Shown: positions 30,640 to 42,745 of the stretch, one piece after another
Layout: the number at the start of each line of letters is the position of its first letter
How positions within the stretch are numbered: position 1 is the first letter of the stretch
Origin: Ornithodoros turicata
Lineage: Eukaryota; Arthropoda; Arachnida; Ixodida; Argasidae
Length of the DNA stretch: 64,000 nt
Direction: 5' to 3'
NCBI RefSeq assembly: GCF_037126465.1
Contig: NC_088206.1
Coordinates: 29,328,790 to 29,392,789, forward strand
Made by a program: the position numbers and the translations under genes
Notes under the pieces: generated by a model
The model's database searches: none
What the model was told of the DNA's origin: nothing
What the model saw: the letters and a program-made list of their open reading frames with translations, nothing else

Positions 30640-33110
30640 GAGGTGTAATCATGTGCAACCCATTCTGTGCAGATGTGTCAGAGCAGCATACTACCGGAGG
30701 CTCAACAAGAGGTACCCAACACTGATGGGCATAGGGGAGCCGTCTGATGCGTGGCAACAGCTCTCCCTGACGTGGGAGGCGCGACGCTCGTCCGGCATGG
30801 AGGACACCATGATTCTCTACCAGAAGACACAGCTGCCTACGGTCGTGCTTGCTTCAGCCCTGGATCTCGAGATCCTTCACCAGTCACGCCACTGGGTGTG
30901 CGACGGTACATTTCAGTTCTGTCCCTTCTGGGTTTGCCCAGTTGTACAGCATTCATGGATTTCTTCACGGGGAGGCAGTCCCACTTGTGGCACTGTTGCC
31001 ATCAAGATCTACGGCAACGTATGCTGAACGTTTCAACGTGACCAAGGATGTACATAATAATAGTAAGGAGGTACATAATAATAGTTTAGTGATATGCATA
31101 TTTGCGAGCGTTAAAAATGTTCAGGTCCGGTTAGAACACTGAAATAGTTGAGTAGTGCCGTCGCATAAGTGAACAGAAAGCCTGAAGGACTACATGTTAA
31201 ATGCTGCAATGGCATGCACAGTGAAATTCATCAAGCTTAAATGCAGCTGAATGCCATTTCTAGTGGCACTTTTCAAACAGAATAGAAAAACAATGATACA
31301 ATAGTAACAGCATGCTGCCAAAACTGTCAGTAGTACAAAAGAGAGCGACAGAAACAGGTCTCAAAATATGGATCATTTGTGTGAAAGCTTTGTGCTCCTA
31401 TGCCGGAGTGCTTTCCTTGACTAAAGCGTTTTCCATGCAGAAGATGCAAGTGTTCAACAGGTCTGAAATGCTTAAGCTATTGCTACATTTTGTAACCTCA
31501 ACATTTCCTACGCCTTTTTTCATTTCTTTCTTCCCTACTGCTGGTGCATTGGAACGACTGCCTCAAACACCAGAGTCCAGTGACAAATGTCCCGAGCTTG
31601 GATGCTGGCATTGGCCAGCTCAAGGGCCACTTTGAGAACCAGTGACTCTCCAGCAGAGACCAAATCTTGCTGTGGAACTCCTATGCGGACACGGATAACC
31701 TGAGGGCGACCAACCATGCAGAGGGCTGGCACAACTTTCTCAGGGCTAAGCTACGGTGCCAACCAGGGATGGCACTAGGGAAGTTCATGGCAGACTACCA
31801 AAGAGTCCTACACCACAGCACCCAGGTGAGCGACACTTGATGCAAAACCTCATCATCACCTTTGCACTCATCTCTACAGGACCCGGGGGTCAAAATTTAC
31901 GACTAAAGCTAGGCTGGTCCATCTCATCGCTCATACCTGTAGATAGCTTTTAACTACCACACACTCTCTCTCTCACATCATATCTCTCACATACTCACCG
32001 TAGTTTTGGCGCTCTATGGCCTTCGTTGCCTTTGTGCCATTAAACCCATAATCTCTCTCACATTTCTTTGACCATGATTAGTCCTGTGGCTGTGATGGTA
32101 CAGCACGTTAAGAAAAATATTAAAAGCTACAGATAAAGGTTGCAACTAAACTCACTCCAGAATTTTTATTTTAGCAGGAAGTTGCTATACTTTGGAATTG
32201 ATGCAGCAACGAGAATAAGGTTCATAGTATGTCCTGCACTCGAGACGAGACAGATTTATTTTGGGTGTAGCAGTGAGAGTCGGTTGAGTGAGTGCAATGT
32301 CATATAGGAATACAGTTTCTGAACGAGAATAGTAACCTGAAACCAGAGGAAACACAAACCTAACGCTGAATAGATCAATATCAAGTGAAATCAAGATATG
32401 GGAACATGTGAATGACACTGCTCTCAAAACATGCTTCGGAAGTGAGTAATTAGTGGGAGTGATTAAATTAATACGCTTGAAGGCAAGTATTTCTGCAGTT
32501 TGTACGCTGCAAATATACCTTTTGCTCTTTGCTTCCTGAACAAATGTACGTGTGTTAACTGGTGAAAATGGACATAAAAATATCCTTTTGGAAAATTCAC
32601 AAAGTCTACTCTTGGTATCATGTGATTATGAAAGCGAATATATCCTAACGAAGCTTCGTGCTTGTTTCCAAGGAACATAACATGCTTTGTTTAGATTAGA
32701 AAGTAGGTTACTGACAGATAATCACATGGAAAGCTTGTCAAGGGTCGTGTTTGCTTCCTTGTCAATTCCTGCACCAGTGTTCACTTGCAAAAGAAGCCTG
32801 TTTTGTGGCTCAAATTTAACTGCTGTCTTGTCCTTTACCAGCGACGGAGCAATTATACTATCAGCATTTCCATGTGTTGTAGGTGCGCATTCGGCAGCTC
32901 CAGCACGGACACCCTGCAACCAGAACCCGGGCCAACTATGGAGCAAACAATGTAGCCATTGCTGAGCTGAAGAGGGGACTGGAAGAATACTGGAGGACAT
33001 TTGTGCACATTCCTGTGCAGCCACCTTTCCAGAATGTCAACGACCAGTTTGCTCACAGAATCAACGAGTACCTGAGCAGTGTGGCACGACGACTGGGAGT
33101 AAACACGTGA
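30640..33110 (+). pseudogene. MULE-type transposase pseudogene, spliced
   Basis: The first block has SRHWVCDGTFQFCP, the first catalytic motif (DGTF) of animal MULE transposases. After a frameshift near 30930 comes QLYSIHGFLHGEAVPLV and LLPSRSTATYAERF, the next conserved stretch. A later exon (about 31560-31825) carries LLWNSYAD and TNHAEGWHNFLRAK, the C-terminal MULE signature, with TGA at 31643-31645 where Trp is expected. It ends at a clean donor (CAG/GTGAGC). The last exon starts after an AG at 32881-32882 and runs to TGA at 33108-33110. Such proteins cut and paste DNA. At least one frameshift and one nonsense codon inactivate it. I found no terminal repeats. Confidence 0.78.
31905..32055 (+). 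mobile_element. LINE 3'-end fragment inside MULE intron
   Basis: This 150-bp piece carries the 3' UTR of the window's major LINE family in plus orientation. It has CATCGCTCATACCTGTAGAT, then AGTTTTGGCGCTCTATGGCC and TTTGTGCCATTAAACCCATA. It lies within the intron 31826-32882 of the MULE pseudogene, so it arrived without disturbing the coding exons. Confidence 0.8.
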
Positions 33111-33414
33111 AACCGGTACAAATGGGGACCTGTGTTTTAGGGTAAAACCTGTTTCCCCTGGCCCAATTTGCATCATCATCAGGGCAAAACGTAAAAATGA
33201 ACTTTGCAATGTACCAATTGAGCCACCGATACAGGCACTTCAGAACACTAAGCATTGGACTTTCAGCACAGCAATTCTGCATCTTATGTCAATCTAAAAT
33301 TTCCACTAGAAAATCCACCTTTTCGATCCGCTGTCACCTCATTTTACCTTGTTTTACGGCTCTGAATTGAAACCCAATTTTTACCCCCTAGGTACAAATG
33401 GCGTCAAACGATGG

Positions 33415-33600
33415 AGGATTCAGCTGCAGCATGGACGCTCCCTACCAGAACCTGGGCCAACTACGTAGCCAACATTGTTGCCATTGCTGAGCCGAAGCTG
33501 AGCTAGTAGAATGTCATAGGATCTTGTACACATTCCTGTGCAGCAGCCCTTCCAAATGGTCACCAACAATTTGGTCATAGAATCAATGTGTAGCATTTTG
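33415..33600 (+). pseudogene. Diverged duplicate of the MULE last exon
   Basis: The stretch reads like a worn copy of 32883-33070 in the same order: CAGCTGCAGCATGGACGCTC, AACCTGGGCCAACTA, CATTGCTGAGC, ACACATTCCTGTGCAGCAGC and AGAATCAA. It has stops and small deletions and lacks an upstream splice acceptor. It implies a local tandem duplication of the exon. Confidence 0.75.
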
Positions 33601-35571
33601 CTCAAAGACCGGGAGCAGATACACATACCATATACAAATGTCCAATGAGAATTGGACCAAACAAAACATTTTTGCAGTGATTGCTAACACGGCAGATGCT
33701 TTTTTTTTCTTTTCGGCCGTAATGAGATTTTGGGCGTAATGAGACACATGGGGATTAAAGGCCATAATGAGACTTTCGGCTGTAATGAGACTTCAGCCGT
33801 AATGAGATGCTACCCTCTCTACCTTCTACATCTTGTGTTCCATCATGGGTATCTGCTTCCTTCACATGTCCTTTTTTTTTCGCCTTCGTTGACAATGACA
33901 CGACCAATAAAAACGGGAAGACTGCTCTGCACTTGAAAATTCCATATTTAACATCTTCTGACATGGACATGTGTAACCTGCTCATCTCTTTCGGTTGTGG
34001 CTGTCATTGAGCTATCTGCTGTTTTGTGCCAGACGCGCGAAACAAATATGTGCTACATACGTATTATGTGCTGCGTGAGACAAAAGCTCTCTGAAACGAG
34101 CCTGAACTTTTTTTAATGCGGTATGTCGATAATGCCTAGAAGGAATTATGTTGCTACAGTACCTTTTCGTCAAGGAATATTGTCAGCCTTGCAGCAACCT
34201 GACAGCAGCAAAAGAATGATACATTCTTGTGCCAGACACCGTGAAGTCATTTCTGTATCTCGAAGAAGGATCCTAGCCTCCCTTTCATTTTTTTCATTTT
34301 GGACCACTCATACTGTTGTGTTTCTCAAATATTAATTTGCACACGTGTAGATGTATGTAGCATCTCTAGGCTTCCTGCGACCCTCTCGAACGTTCCCCCA
34401 CTAACGTCCCATCCCATGGGATGTTGCAGAAAATGCCGAGGATCGCATATTACAGTTATACACGTTGCCGACTGACGATGTCTTTTTTCTTCTTATTTTC
34501 TTGTAGTATTGTGCCGCAGCACCACCTGTGAAGTACGAATTTTACTAAGGAATAGATGACTAACTGCAATCTCAAAGCAAAGTCTAATTCGTTGTTTACG
34601 GCAAACGGCAACAAGTTACGGCAAACGAGGGAAAACGATTCAACACTTACCTCCGTGGACATTATTTTTGTGCTAGCATAGTCAAGCTTCATCGGCGTGA
34701 TTCAACGGGTTCAAAGTAGAGGACAGTTAAGTAACAGCCAAAGCAAGAAGCGGTTTACGCAACCAGGATGAGCATATTACACATATCAGTAGAGTTCAAA
34801 CTATGGTGTTTAAAACTACCGCAAATATAGATTTTTCAGCAATATAGAATTATAGCAATATAGAATATAGTTGATATAGTGTGAGCGTATGGAAACGAGC
34901 CGCTCAAACCGCTAAGGATCTTTTACCAACACGGAAGCTTTTTTGATGGCTTAATGGACGAATTATTCAACCGGGGCACCTTCGTGAAGCACCAGGTATG
35001 TAAGCAGCAGTAAAACATTACAGTCACCGTATATGTAGTGGATGGGGCAATTAAACGTTAAGACAAGCACAACACAAGCCCCATAACGCCCACTCGCATG
35101 CTTGAATTGAATGCAATGGGTAGGGCCTTGCACCGGCCCTAAGGCCGGCAAGGCGAAGTCCTGTATCTCGGCACGTGTCGCCTGATACCAGTTGTGTATT
35201 TATGCCTTCTTTTCCAGCAATACATTTCAGTTGTGAGTGACGCTTGTGTGTGTCTGTGTGTGTGTACCTTGAGTCCTTGTCTTTCGTGTCCCAACTGCAA
35301 CTGCAACTGATAAGCAAACTGCAAATAAATTTATCAGAGGAGAAAATAGTATTATTTGTTCATCTTAATTCCCTTTATCATGAGATCGTGTTAAAGCTGG
35401 CCGGCATAATTGGTTCCGTCGTCACATAGACCTCGAATGAAAATTTGATGCGTGTGTGTGCCCACTCTCGGGGGGCAAAGCGCATCCACTCGATCCCAGT
35501 GGAAGGCGAAACACAAATGCAAACACAAGATGTTCCAAGCAACACGCTATTTTAATGACATAATCTTAATT
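33601..35571. other. No gene; short minisatellite at 33718-33815
   Basis: At 33718-33815 the phrase GCCGTAATGAGA (with variants such as GCCATAATGAGACT and GGCTGTAATGAGACT) repeats about five times at irregular 15-28-bp spacing. Around 34795-34875 there is a TATAG-rich patch, and near 35126-35156 a GGCC-rich short palindrome. No recognisable ORF. Confidence 0.5.
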
Positions 35572-36243
35572 TTAAAGGGACGGTCTCGTACCCCCTGCCA
35601 CGTCGCCCTGCGGGAAAGTCCGTGATAGGATACAGAAATCGTCTGCTTTTGTGCGCGCCAGTACATCGGCATGAGCAGACGACTTTCAGAAGTTACTGGG
35701 GATCACGGCAACTCTCGCACATTTTCTTTCAGTTCTTAGGTGAAAGAGTTTCAAACGTGGTGGTTCAAACCGCGCAGGCAATCCGCGCGCGTGCTCCCAT
35801 TACAGCTACGACCAAAAATATATTGCGCGCGCTTCCATTACACTCCCCGTTGCGTGTTTATTTAAAAACCGCATTAAATACTCGCGGAAAGAAAACTCGT
35901 GACTTAGCTTCTACGTATCCGATTATGCGCCACATTATCGGAGACCCCACAAACTCCGCTCGCGGAGATATACGCCTGAGTGTCCCCATTTCGGGAGCAG
36001 AGGGGATGACTGAACCCAAGGTACTTCTGAAAGTTACAATTACCATGACAACGACGACGTACCCGCAGGCCAACGTCATGCGTGACTATGCATGAGAGAA
36101 GGTCAGTTTTCGTCGTCTGCTATTACGGCACGTTTCGGCAAATTCCGGTTATTCCGAATGAAACTTTGACGGTTGTATATGTGAACAGTGCTCGTGAAGG
36201 TAGTTTTCGGAATCGCCCCGGCTGTACGAGACCGTTCCTTTAA
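35572..36243 (+). mobile_element. Deletion derivative (MITE) of the ISL2EU transposon
   Basis: The ends TTAAAGGGACGGTCTCGTAC (35572-35591) and its inverted form (about 36224-36243, one mismatch) match the ISL2EU copy at 22.1-28.0 kb. The interior joins blocks homologous to 22300-22900 and 27740-27947 and lacks both genes. It is a classic internal-deletion MITE, movable only by a transposase supplied in trans. Flanks again read TTAA at both ends. Confidence 0.9.
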
Positions 36244-37605
36244 GGTCCGTTACAGTTCGCTTCCACGTCCACACTGTCCCAAAACCCTTCGCCGTCCTCC
36301 TTTTTACTACCAGTCCTTCACCTCTTGGTCGTCCACTTCTCCCCACACTTCCCCCACCGCAAAATATCGCACAGTTTCACAACAGAGGTCGTCGTCGTCG
36401 AACTCCAGGACTACGTAGTCTCCAGGATTCGGTGGGGCTAGCGCTGAGGCTACGTCCCCGCTGTTGGAATGTTGTTTAGCACGATGAAGTGGTCCTTGTC
36501 GATGGGTTCGACGGTGCAGCTCGAGGACTTGACACAAAGGACATAGAAGTCGCCTTTCCTCCTCAGTCAGTGGAATCGGGAATTGAGGTGTCGGTCTGTC
36601 GGCAACAGGCCTCTGAAAGGTTGAGGCACTTTCGCCGGGTCGTCGGTGCGAAGCGGGCGGGGTTGAGAGGTCCAGCGAGAGCGGGAGGCCCACGATACAG
36701 GTCTCTCTCCCGCCACGACGGTCCATGTAGCCACTGACCGGTGAGTTGGTGGCTCAGATCGGCTCGGAACCTGAGGCCGGGCGATAGACGAACTAGCTCC
36801 TGGAGAGCGTCCAGGCCCGCGACTACTCCTAAGCTTTCTCGGGGGAGGCATGGCAGCTGCAGGAAAGAATAGGGGATCACGGTGAGAAGGCTCTCCCCCA
36901 GAGCTGCAAAGACCAACTACACAACAGCACTAGGATTTACCGACTAGGATAGTGTGCCTCCTGCGGGGACGCAAACTGTAGCAACTGGAAGCTGGTCTGG
37001 AAGCGGAATCCTGGTCCAGGTCCTGGGGAAGAGACGGCTCATGATCGGTCTCCTCTCCGTCGGGGTGTCGAAGGTGGTAAGCTTTCATATCCGAGATGTA
37101 GGTAAGATTCCGTCGTCCACGGCTGTACTGGCGAGCCTGGTCCAACCTTGCGACGTCCAAGTTCTCCCGAGCCGTTCGAGCTGCGACGTCCAGTCGGCTC
37201 TGTGGGAACTCAGCGTACCTTGAATAAGGAGGCTGGGTACTGCCATCCCGGAGGCCCAGGGCATTCTTTACTGGAAAAGGCTCTCGTCGCTGGAACGCCG
37301 GGGTGAAGCCTGTAGTCGCCTTGACCGTCGTCCGTGTAGCGAACGCCAGCTCAATCAGGCGAAGATCAATCCAATCACGGTGGTGCTGACTAGTAAAAGC
37401 AACCTATCATCTTCAGGTTCCGATTGACACATTCGGTGATACGGGGAAGTCTTCTTGTGCTGAATGCTTAAGACAGCGCAAGAATCTGAGAACACCTTAC
37501 TTGTAAAGTAGGTTGCGTTGTCAGTGATCAGCTGAGCGGGAAACCCGAACCGGCAAAAGGTGTCGAGTAGTCGTTCCCATACTCTTTGGGAAGTCAGCGT
37601 CCTGA
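36244..37605 (-). pseudogene. Ty3/gypsy integrase fragment and 3' region
   Basis: On the minus strand, from 37605 downward, the reading contains AQLITDNATYFTSKVFSD and IQHKKTSPYH. This is the second catalytic Asp (TDN) of retroviral integrase and the block before its Glu. Then follow AFATRTTVKATTGFTPAF and a long basic C-terminal stretch with YSRGRRNLTYISDMKAYHLR (about 37100). Several frames are involved. Downstream (36307-36726) is an open stretch rich in Pro and acidic residues of unknown function that may be the end of pol. The element is cut at 37606 by LINE sequence. No LTR seen. Confidence 0.75.
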
Positions 37606-37606
37606 G

Positions 37607-37744
37607 AGAGAGATTATGGGTTTAATGGCACAAAGGCAACAAAGGCCATAGAGCGCCAAAACTACGGTGAGTTTGTGAGAGATGATGATGTGAGAGAGAG
37701 AGTGTGTGGTAGTTAAAAGCTATCTACAGGTATGAGCGATGAGA
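37607..37744 (-). mobile_element. Short LINE 3'-end fragment
   Basis: About 138 bp of the major LINE 3' UTR in minus orientation: TTTAATGGCACAAAGGCAAC, GCCATAGAGCGCCAAAACTA, GCTATCTACAGGTATGAGCG. It abuts a longer copy of the same family starting at 37745. Confidence 0.8.
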
Positions 37745-40700
37745 GATTGATTGATTGATTGATTATGTGTTTAATGGCACAAAGGCAACAAAGGCCATAG
37801 AGCGCCAAAACTATGGTGAGTGTGTCGGAGATGATTATGGGAAAGATGATGTGTGTGAGAGTGTGTGGTAGTTAAAGCTATCTACAGGTATGAGCGATGA
37901 GATGGATCAGGATAAGAGAGAGGAGGATGACGATAACAAGTGAGTATGGCAGTTAAAAGCTATCTACAAGTGTGAGCGATCAGGTGATCCAGGATGATGA
38001 TATTTACATGAGGAGTTCGGTGATATTGGATAAAAGCGGAGCAAAACATCTGACAAACCCACACCTTGTCAAAAATTGGATGACATTATTAAACGTCACA
38101 AGAAGAGCGTCACCCAGTAGAAGGGCTGATTTGATTTGATTTGGGTTTTTCTGGCGCATTAGCTACTAAGGCCATAATGAGTAGAAGGGCTGAGTGGAGT
38201 GGGACATGGTATCTGTAGAATGCGGTGAAATACTGTTGGCGTTGGTGTTCGAAGTGAGGGCAGGATGCCAGTACGTGCAAGACAGTCAAGCTGTCACCGC
38301 AGTGCGCACAAGCTGGCGGATCCTGACCTCTGAGTAGGTGGTGGTGCATGAGCCATGTGTGCCCAATCCTTAGTCTCGCGTAAAGAACTTCGGAGGATCT
38401 GTTGATGTGTTCAGTCCGATGCGGGCGCGAAACATGTGGCTGTGTGAGGTGTAGCTTGTTATTTTCTTCCATGTCCCACTCCTGCTGCCACTGTGTGTAG
38501 ACAGCTCCCGTTAACGCTGGCAGGATGTCTTGGTAGGGTAGTCCTAGAGCTGACTCCTCTTGTGCCAACGCTCGCCGAGCCTCACGGTCGGCTCGTTCAT
38601 TCCCCGGGATCCCAGTGTGGCTGGGGACCTAGAAGAGACAGATTGAAAAGCCTCGGTAACAAAGTTCAGTCGCAAGCGCTCGTACTCGCTTGACGAGGTG
38701 ATTCTTGCTTTCATGGCATGAAAGCAGCGCACGCACAGAGCTTAGCGAATTGGAATAAATTACTGAATTTTGAAGGTCGTTTCGTTGAATGTGCCGCAGA
38801 GCCAGGAGAATCGCGTAAAGCTCTGCGGTGAAAACTGTGGCGTTCGTGTTCAGGCGTGCCGTCATAATAGAATCACCTTCACGGGCAACGGCCGCCACAC
38901 CATTGCTTACTTTGGTCCCATCAGTGTAGATTGCATGGTGGTTCCCGAAGTTATGGTGCAACTCCACGAATACCTGGAGAATGACAGTGTGTGCACTGGA
39001 TTGTTTGTCAAACTGTGTAATTTTTAAATTGGATTGTATTTGATGTATCTGCCAAGGCGCAGCATCGAGGACTGCCTGCTGCAGGGGAACGCCAAAGAGA
39101 CTGAATCCCAGACGGGAACTCGCCGCCTGCACACGAAGCGGAAACGAGGGTACAACAGAGGGCATTGCAAGGAAGAGTCGCTCCAGAGCGGGGTTCACAC
39201 TACAGTGTACAACTGGGTCATTGCCCTGGCATCTGTACTTTAGCGCAGCCTTCACATGTTCAAATTGTCTCCGTCTCACAGGGGACGTCCGGAAGACACC
39301 AGTGGCGAGTCGGATGCCTTCGTGGTGGATGGGGTCCAAAATCCTCAATGCCGAAGGCCGCGCCGAGCCATACACGACACTCCCGTACTCAATTACTGAT
39401 CGTACAACCGAGTCGTAGACCCGCAACAGTGTGACTTTGTCGGCTCCCCACGATCGATGGGACAAAACTTTGAGTATGTTGGAGGATTTCAGGCACTTCT
39501 GCTTTATACAGGGTGTTTCAGTTAAATCCCCGGGCTAAATAATTCGCGAACCGGTGCACCAATCGAATAACTTTCTTTTTTACAAGTATCTGTCCAATAC
39601 CGCCTACAAGATGCGCACCGCGTGAATGAGCGGGAGGCGCTCATTATTTAAATAAAAATGCAAATGAGTTTCGTAAAAAAGCGTAACTTCTAAAGCAGGG
39701 CGCTGTCGGTATTAAAATGGGTGCTACCCCTTTTGGGACCTTCAGTGGACACCTTTCAGAGAAAAATCTGCCACCGAAGCGGGTCATTTGTTGCAGTAAT
39801 TAATTGGTTTCGGTTTACGTATTTTTGTCGCGGCTGGTCGCGGCGAAGCGCAAAAAGACGCTCTTGCACTCCCTTATCCATCAATGAATTACGTCCTTAC
39901 ACCAATGAATTACACCAATGAATTACGTCCTTTTGCGCTTCGCCGCGACCAGCCGCGACAAAAATACGTAAACCGAAACCAATTAATTACTGCAACAAAT
40001 GACCCGCTTCGGTGGCAGATTTTTCTCTGAAAGGTGTCCACTGAAGGTTCCAAAAGGGGTAGCACCCATTTTAATACCGACAGCGCCCTGCTTTAGAAGT
40101 TACGCTTTTTTACGAAACTCATTTGCATTATTATTTAAATAATGAGCGCCTCCCGCTCATTCACGCGGTGCGCATCTTGTAGGCGGTATTGGACAGATAC
40201 TTGTAAAAAAGAAAGTTATTCGATTGGTGCACCGGTTCGCGAATTATTTAGCCTGGGGATTTAACTGAAACACCCTGTATAGGTTATGTGTGGCACAAAA
40301 GACAGCTTCTTGTCAAACACCACCCCCATAAATTTTTGCTCATCAGAAACTGGTAGTGTGTTGACACCGAGGAGCAGCGAGGGCTCAGCAAATGTGCCTC
40401 GCCTCCCCCTAAAGACAACACACGCTGTCTTTTGCGCGGAAAACCTGAAGCCGTTTTCATCAGCCCACTTAGAAAGATGGTTGATCGTGAGCTGCACTTT
40501 CCTCTCAGCTGTCGAAACCTGGACGTCTACGTAAAGGAAGTACTGGACGCCAGGTTGGATGGCTCTCGCTATCGAGTTCATTTTCACAACGAATAGCGTA
40601 ACGCTCAGCACAGACCCCTGCGGAACCCCGTTCTCTTGTACGAAGATGTTAGATAAAATGGAGTCCAGACGGACACTAAACTTTCTATTCCTAAGGAAAT

Positions 40701-40812
40701 TCTCAATGCACCTGTACATGCACCCTGCGTGGAGATCTTGCACAATCCCGAAGCGTCATGTGGTATCGTACGCCCTTTCGAGATCACGGACAAGGTAAAT
40801 ATAAATAGTAGC
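37745..40812 (-). mobile_element. Major LINE family, copy A (5'-truncated)
   Basis: A minus-strand LINE whose 3' end starts with GATT repeats (TCAA tail in element sense) at 37747, followed by the 3' UTR. ORF2 then follows: C-terminal zinc finger (38110-38568: CAHCGDSLTVLHVLASCPHF), RNase H (38629-39465: IYTDGTK, TAELYAILLAL) and RT (40280-40743: ENGVPQGSVLSVTLF). The YVDD motif region is damaged (YVDV with a deletion). The 5' boundary is near 40812. A 769-bp palindromic MITE (39509-40277) splits RT from RNase H. Frameshifts separate the domains, so the copy is dead. RNase H plus this zinc finger suggest the I clade or near relatives. Confidence 0.85.
39509..40277. mobile_element. Palindromic MITE inserted in LINE copy A
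   Basis: The element is an almost perfect inverted repeat with arms of about 380 bp meeting near 39893. Its ends read CAGGGTGTTTCAGTTAAATC. TA flanks both sides (39507-39508, 40278-40279). The uninterrupted site is seen in sister LINE copies at about 45440 and 61502 (CTGTTTTATATAGTT), confirming a TA target duplication. It has no coding capacity. If transcribed it would form a long hairpin RNA. Confidence 0.92.
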
Positions 40813-40814
40813 GA

Positions 40815-41770
40815 AGGCGGGAAAAAATACGAAATCTGTGTTAGCAACTCTGCGCCCTTCATGATATACATGAGAGCGTGGCTGTTGAGGGGCAAACTAC
40901 GAAGGTAAACAAAAATAATTTAATCGGAGGCGCGAATAATGCCTGTACTAATACAATATGCATGTTTTTAATGTAGCAATTCGCGCGATCTGCCAGAAAT
41001 ACGTAAGATTATAGACAGAGCCGAGTACTCTTCCGGTTTGTGTCGCTCTCCATGTTGTTAGCCACGACTTTGCTGTACGTTGACTGCGCACTTTGTGTCT
41101 GTTCATAGCCGTTTTCTTCTTCATCGTCGTCTTTTCAATTTGAAACCACCAACTTGGGACATTCCTCGGGGGAATGCCACATTTCAGGACAGTAGCCAGC
41201 TTTTCTTTATTTGAGTGTCAAGAATGTGGACAGTACTGACTTTGGAACTGTCGGTTCCTCTTCCTGCCTTTGCAATGTTTGTGGGTGCGTGTGAGGAAGC
41301 CTTCAAAGCCAACGTCAAGACATTCCTCACCTCCCAAGGGGTCAGGTCCAAGCTGTGTGAAGCGTTGGACATACTTGTGCCAAAGACATTGAGTGTGTTT
41401 TTCATCCGTGTATGATGATCTATTTCACTTTTTTCTGGTTTGCACGAGAAAGGAATGAAGAAGTACGAAGTAGTACGTTACGTCAGAAGGCACTGCAGCA
41501 GGCAGCGAGACTAAGTTCGTAATCTCTGCACGTTGTTGTATTGTAGCCAGAAGTTTTCTTTCCATGCAAAGGGATATGCATGGTTCTGTTGTCTATCCAG
41601 TGCTTTCAGTTGTAACCTAGATTACACATGATCTCTTGTAATTCTTTCATTCCTGTGAAGCATACGATTTGTCAAAGTGCACTTTTGCACATAGCTACTT
41701 ACTGTGTTATTTGTATTTTGACAGCCATGCAGAGTTCAGTAGTCTGTGCCAATTATTTATATGGTTAGTT
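40815..41770. other. Unassigned; one short open frame
   Basis: An open frame at 41215-41415 (66 codons) shows no domain I recognise. The DNA around 41140-41440 has no repeat signature. It could be an exon of an unknown gene, but I have no support for splicing or homology. The rest is AT-rich sequence. Confidence 0.35.
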
Positions 41771-41912
41771 TGTAGTGATCCAAGAGACAATGAAGTGCTG
41801 ACTACAGCACGCTCACGCTTCTGGAGCCCGTGCTCCGAATAAACACTTCTCTTCTGCTGCCGCACTGGCCGTTCCGGTTGTCTCTTTCTCTGGCTCCGGT
41901 CGAGCTCCCACA
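41771..41912 (+). repeat. 5' LTR
   Basis: 142 bp, TG...CA ends, polyadenylation signal AATAAA at 41839-41844. Identical to the 3' LTR. Confidence 0.92.
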
Positions 41913-41942
41913 TCTGGTGACCCGAACGTACCGAACGTCTCC

Positions 41943-42745
41943 ATGACCTCCCAGGGTGGCACCGACGCGCCAGCCCCGGCGCCGCACGTCAATTCCGTCG
42001 CGGTCCGACTCCCTGCATTCTGGCCCGCCAATCCCTCAGTGTGGTTCTTGCTGGCAGAATGCCAATTTCAGCTCGCCGCACCTCCGCGTGCCTCCGCACC
42101 ACCGCGTACCACCCTGCCTCCAACGGCTTGGTGGAGCGTTTGCATCGGCATCTCAAGCAAGCCCTGATGGCCCGCGGCGCGCCCCAGCACTGGACCGAGA
42201 ACCTGCCGCTGGTCCTCCTCGGCATTCGCGCGGCCTTGAAGACTGACATCCAGTGTTCCTCCGCGGAATTGGTATACGGCACTACCATCCGCCTACCTGC
42301 TGACGTGTTTCAAGTCTCCCCCCTGCCGCCCGATGCCCCCTTTGACTACGTGCGCCGTCTACAATCTACACTCTCCCGCCTTCATCCTACGGCTACCCGC
42401 CCTCCCCCGCCGTCGCCGGGATACCTTCCCAAGGCTCTATCTGAAGACTCCCACATTTTCCTCCGCGTGGACAGGCTTCGACGGGCTCTTCAGGCCCCAT
42501 ATTCCGGCCCGCACAAAGTGCTCCGTCATGGCACGAAGACCCTCGTCATCGACCTCAACGGCAAGCCGGAAACGGTGTCCATAGACCGCACCAAGCCAGC
42601 CTTCATCGACGCGCCCTCCGTGCAGGCCTTCGACACGCCTCTTCCATCGGGCCCGGTGTCCCCCGCCTCGCGCCCTAAAAAGTCCATTTCCTGGGCTCCC
42701 TTGCCTCGGACAATCCTTCCAGTCCCCCCGAGGGGGAGGGTAGTT
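41943..42745 (+). pseudogene. Fused gag start and integrase end of the deleted LTR element
   Basis: From ATG 41943 the frame encodes a Gag N-terminus (VAVRLPAFWPANPSVWF, then AECQFQ), as in many arthropod gypsy elements. Near 42070-42090 the sequence jumps to the integrase in another frame: TTAYHPASNGLVERLHRHLK (end of the catalytic core with its Glu), then ELVYGTTIRLPADVF and a C-terminal chromatin/DNA-binding region. That part is open to about 42817. Protease, RT, RNase H and most of integrase are missing. A related integrase end is at 53.5-54.1 kb. Confidence 0.85.

Noticed and set aside
41215..41415. Host exon with an unknown domain
   Set aside because: No recognised domain, no convincing splice sites and no neighbouring exons; kept only as unassigned sequence.
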